Source: JBEIUL01 sp044356865
GTDB lineage: Bacteria; Planctomycetota; Phycisphaerae; Phycisphaerales; SM1A02
DNA length: 13,550 nucleotides
Reading direction: 5' to 3'
Assembly: GCA_044356865.1 (NCBI GenBank)
Contig: JBIKVN010000069.1
Coordinates: 1-13,550 of the forward strand
Below are positions 11,939 through 13,550 of this stretch, in pieces. How positions within the stretch are numbered: the first letter of the stretch is position 1; the number at the start of each line of letters is the position of its first letter. The notes under the pieces were generated by a model that was not told the origin of the DNA, searched no databases, and saw only the letters and a program-made list of their open reading frames with translations. The position numbers and the translations under genes are program-made.

Positions 11939-13435
11939 ATGACTGATCTCGCCGCCATCGCCGCCGCCTACCGCTCGCTCGAGGCGCAGACCCGCCGCAC
12001 GTTCCTCGGGAATGTCGGTCGGGGGCTGGGCGCGGGCGTCGGCGCGATGGCCCTCGCGTCGCTCGGGCTCGGGTCCCCGGGTGGCGGAGATTCACCGCCG
12101 GCGGCCGGCCCGCGCCCGCCGCACCATCGTCCGCGGGCGAGATCCGTCATCTCGATCCACCTCGCGGGCAGCCCCTCGCAGCACGAGCTCTTCGAGAACA
12201 AGCCGACCCTCGAGCGTTTCCACGGCCAACCGTGCCCGGACGAGTACCTGAAGGGCGAGAAGTTCGCGTTCATCAAGGGGCACCCGACGCTGCTCCGGTG
12301 CCTGTACCCGTTCCACCGCCACGGGAAGTGCGGCATGGAGATGAGCGAGCTGCTGCCGAACCTCGCGACGGTCGCGGACGAGCTCTGCCTCATCCGCTCG
12401 ATGCGGACCGACCAGTTCAACCACGCCCCGGCCCAGTTGCTGCTCTGGACCGGCGAGGCGCGGTTCGGCCACCCTTCGATGGGCTCGTGGGTCTCGTATG
12501 GCCTCGGCAGCGAGGCGAGCGACCTGCCCGCGTTCGTGGTGCTGGTCTCGGGCGACAAGACGCCCGACGCCGGCAAGAGCGTATGGGGCAGCGGGTTCCT
12601 GCCGAGCGTCCACCAAGGCGTGCAGTGCCGCTGTTCGGGCGGCGAGCCGGTGCTGTTCACGCGTGATCCCGCGGGAATCGACCGGGGCTCGCGGCGGAAG
12701 ATCGTCGACGCGATCGTCGACCTGAACCGGCAGGCCGCGGCGACGACCGGCGACCCCGAGACGCTGACGCGGATCTCGCAGTACGAGCTCGCTTACCGCA
12801 TGCAGATGTCGGTGCCCGACGCGATGGACATCTCGCGCGAGCCGCCCGGGATCTTGGCTGAGTATGGGGCCGAGTACGGGGCCGGGCCGGGCAAGCCGCT
12901 CTTCGCGAACGCGTGCCTGCTGGCGCGGCGGCTGGTCGAGCGCGGCGTGCGGTTCGTGCAGCTCTTCGACTGGGGTTGGGACGGCCACGGCACCAGCCCG
13001 ACCGACGACCTGCTCACGCAGTTGCCGCGGAAGTGCGCCGAGATGGACCGCCCGGTCGCCGCGCTCATCCGCGACCTGAAGCGGCGCGGGCTGCTCGACG
13101 AGACGCTTGTCAGCTGGGGCGGAGAGTTCGGTCGCACGCCGGTCGCCGAGTTCCGCAACGGGAACAAGGAGTTTCTCGGCCGCGACCACCATCCGCACGC
13201 GTTCACGATGTTCCTCGCGGGCGGCGGGACGCGGGCGGGGTTGATCTTCGGCGAGACGGATGATCTCGGGTATCGCATCGTGAAGGATGCGATGCCGGTG
13301 CAAGACCTGCAGGCGACGATGCTGCATCTCTTGGGCTTCGAGCATGATCGGCTGACGTATCCGCACGCGGGGCTGGACCAGCGGCTCACGGGCGTCGCGA
13401 AGCCGGCGCGGGTGCGGCGGGAGATCCTGGCGTAG
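11939..13435 (+). CDS. DUF1501 protein with Tat signal (sulfatase-like fold family)
   Basis: This is a 498-residue protein starting at ATG 11939, 8 bp after the PSCyt1 stop, so it is translated from the same operon. Residues 18-45 form a twin-arginine signal (TRRTFLG with Arg19-Arg20, then a Gly/Ala/Leu hydrophobic stretch), which predicts export of a folded, probably metal-containing protein. A Pro-rich linker (about 46-68) leads into DUF1501. It has the family's SIHLAGSPSQHELF, RSMRTDQFNHAPAQ, a GGEFGRTP motif at 394-401 (Glu396) and a GRDHHP motif (Asp416, His417, His418), which are likely metal or active-site residues. DUF1501 is distantly related to the alkaline phosphatase/sulfatase superfamily; substrates are unknown. 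Length is normal, with no frameshift or loss of motifs. Only a weak GAGG precedes the start, so translational coupling with the upstream gene is plausible. Confidence 0.95.
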   Translation: MTDLAAIAAAYRSLEAQTRRTFLGNVGRGLGAGVGAMALASLGLGSPGGGDSPPAAGPRPPHHRPRARSVISIHLAGSPSQHELFENKPTLERFHGQPCPDEYLKGEKFAFIKGHPTLLRCLYPFHRHGKCGMEMSELLPNLATVADELCLIRSMRTDQFNHAPAQLLLWTGEARFGHPSMGSWVSYGLGSEASDLPAFVVLVSGDKTPDAGKSVWGSGFLPSVHQGVQCRCSGGEPVLFTRDPAGIDRGSRRKIVDAIVDLNRQAAATTGDPETLTRISQYELAYRMQMSVPDAMDISREPPGILAEYGAEYGAGPGKPLFANACLLARRLVERGVRFVQLFDWGWDGHGTSPTDDLLTQLPRKCAEMDRPVAALIRDLKRRGLLDETLVSWGGEFGRTPVAEFRNGNKEFLGRDHHPHAFTMFLAGGGTRAGLIFGETDDLGYRIVKDAMPVQDLQATMLHLLGFEHDRLTYPHAGLDQRLTGVAKPARVRREILA

Positions 13436-13446
13436 GAGGCCCGGAG

Positions 13447-13467
13447 CGACGAGGCCATGCCTCGTCG
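13447..13467 (+). repeat. Perfect 9-bp hairpin downstream of the DUF1501 gene
   Basis: CGACGAGGC, CAT, GCCTCGTCG form a perfect 9-bp stem, 11 bp after the stop codon. An overlapping smaller hairpin, CGTGA/TCACG, covers 13466-13478. No T-tract follows. It may be a U-less terminator, an mRNA 3'-end stabiliser, or a copy of a dispersed palindromic repeat. Confidence 0.65.
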
Positions 13468-13508
13468 TGATCGTCACGGGATTGGATGCGCCGGATGGAC
13501 CTTCCACG

Positions 13509-13550
13509 ATGTCGGCGGATCGTCTCGCCCGATGCCGTGCCGCCATGAGC
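13509..13550 (+). CDS. Possible 5' end of a following gene, truncated by the window
   Basis: An ATG at 13509 opens 14 codons (MSADRLARCRAAMS) that run off the window end without a stop. The composition is plausible for a protein N-terminus and the position suits a new gene after the hairpin. There is no clear Shine-Dalgarno and far too little sequence to name it. It may be chance. Confidence 0.2.
   Translation, partial: MSADRLARCRAAMS

Noticed and set aside
10284..13546. Two long minus-strand open frames (10284-12095 and 12092-13546)
   Set aside because: Both are antisense shadows of the PSCyt1 and DUF1501 genes, which have unmistakable family motifs on the plus strand.
13486..13548. 20-codon plus-strand open frame after the DUF1501 gene
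   Set aside because: Too short, no ribosome site, no protein-like features; it overlaps the more plausible ATG at 13509 in another frame.
1..13550. CRISPR array, tRNA/rRNA, insertion sequence, toxin-antitoxin or defence genes
   Set aside because: No regularly spaced repeats, no transposase or integrase motifs, no cloverleaf-like segments and no nuclease or toxin families were seen on either strand by eye.

Overview
The window is high-GC DNA in which most genes use G/C at third codon positions, and it carries a strong planctomycete signature. It has a cytochrome-like DUF1549/DUF1553 (PSCyt1/PSD1) protein followed directly by a Tat-exported DUF1501 protein. Two adjacent exported proteins end in paired dockerin/EF-hand-like 'DxDGDG...DLxxLLxxWG' tails, and there is a large secreted Met-zincin protease. 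The tails suggest the class Phycisphaerae. That class assignment is inference from remembered families; the phylum is much safer. Codon use looks uniform, and I see no insertion sequence, integrase, tRNA, rRNA or CRISPR array.

Layout. Bases 1-545 are the 3' end of a pilin-like gene whose start lies outside the window. It meets a small minus-strand lipoprotein gene (539-949) tail to tail, with a 7-bp overlap of the two ends. Divergent from the lipoprotein is a secreted GH13 alpha-glucan enzyme (1073-3127) with a GlgB-like architecture and a two-repeat dockerin-like tail. Next comes a secreted protein of unknown function (3290-4321) with a related but degenerate tail, closed by a strong hairpin terminator (4355-4393). 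A 945-residue secreted Met-zincin follows (4557-7394). It ends at a second strong terminator (7420-7446), which it shares with the convergent minus-strand operon.

That operon (9475 down to 7446) encodes a stand-alone STAS-domain protein and, 17 bp downstream, a Na/Pi cotransporter with a C-terminal PhoU-like domain. Divergent from it, the plus strand carries the PSCyt1/PSD1 gene (9612-11930) and the DUF1501 gene (11939-13435), 8 bp apart. A perfect 9-bp hairpin follows. A possible next gene begins at 13509.

As a whole the region is weighted toward the cell envelope and periplasm: one or two alpha-glucan-related secreted proteins, a secreted protease, a lipoprotein, a phosphate-type transporter with a candidate STAS regulator, and the planctomycete-type cytochrome/DUF1501 pair. 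I do not see a defence system or other dedicated novel cassette. The most promising leads are the STAS-Na/Pi pairing, the exported branching-enzyme-like GH13 with a dockerin-like tail beside a protein of unknown family with a variant of that tail, and the apparently very short leaders in the 9476-9611 divergent region.
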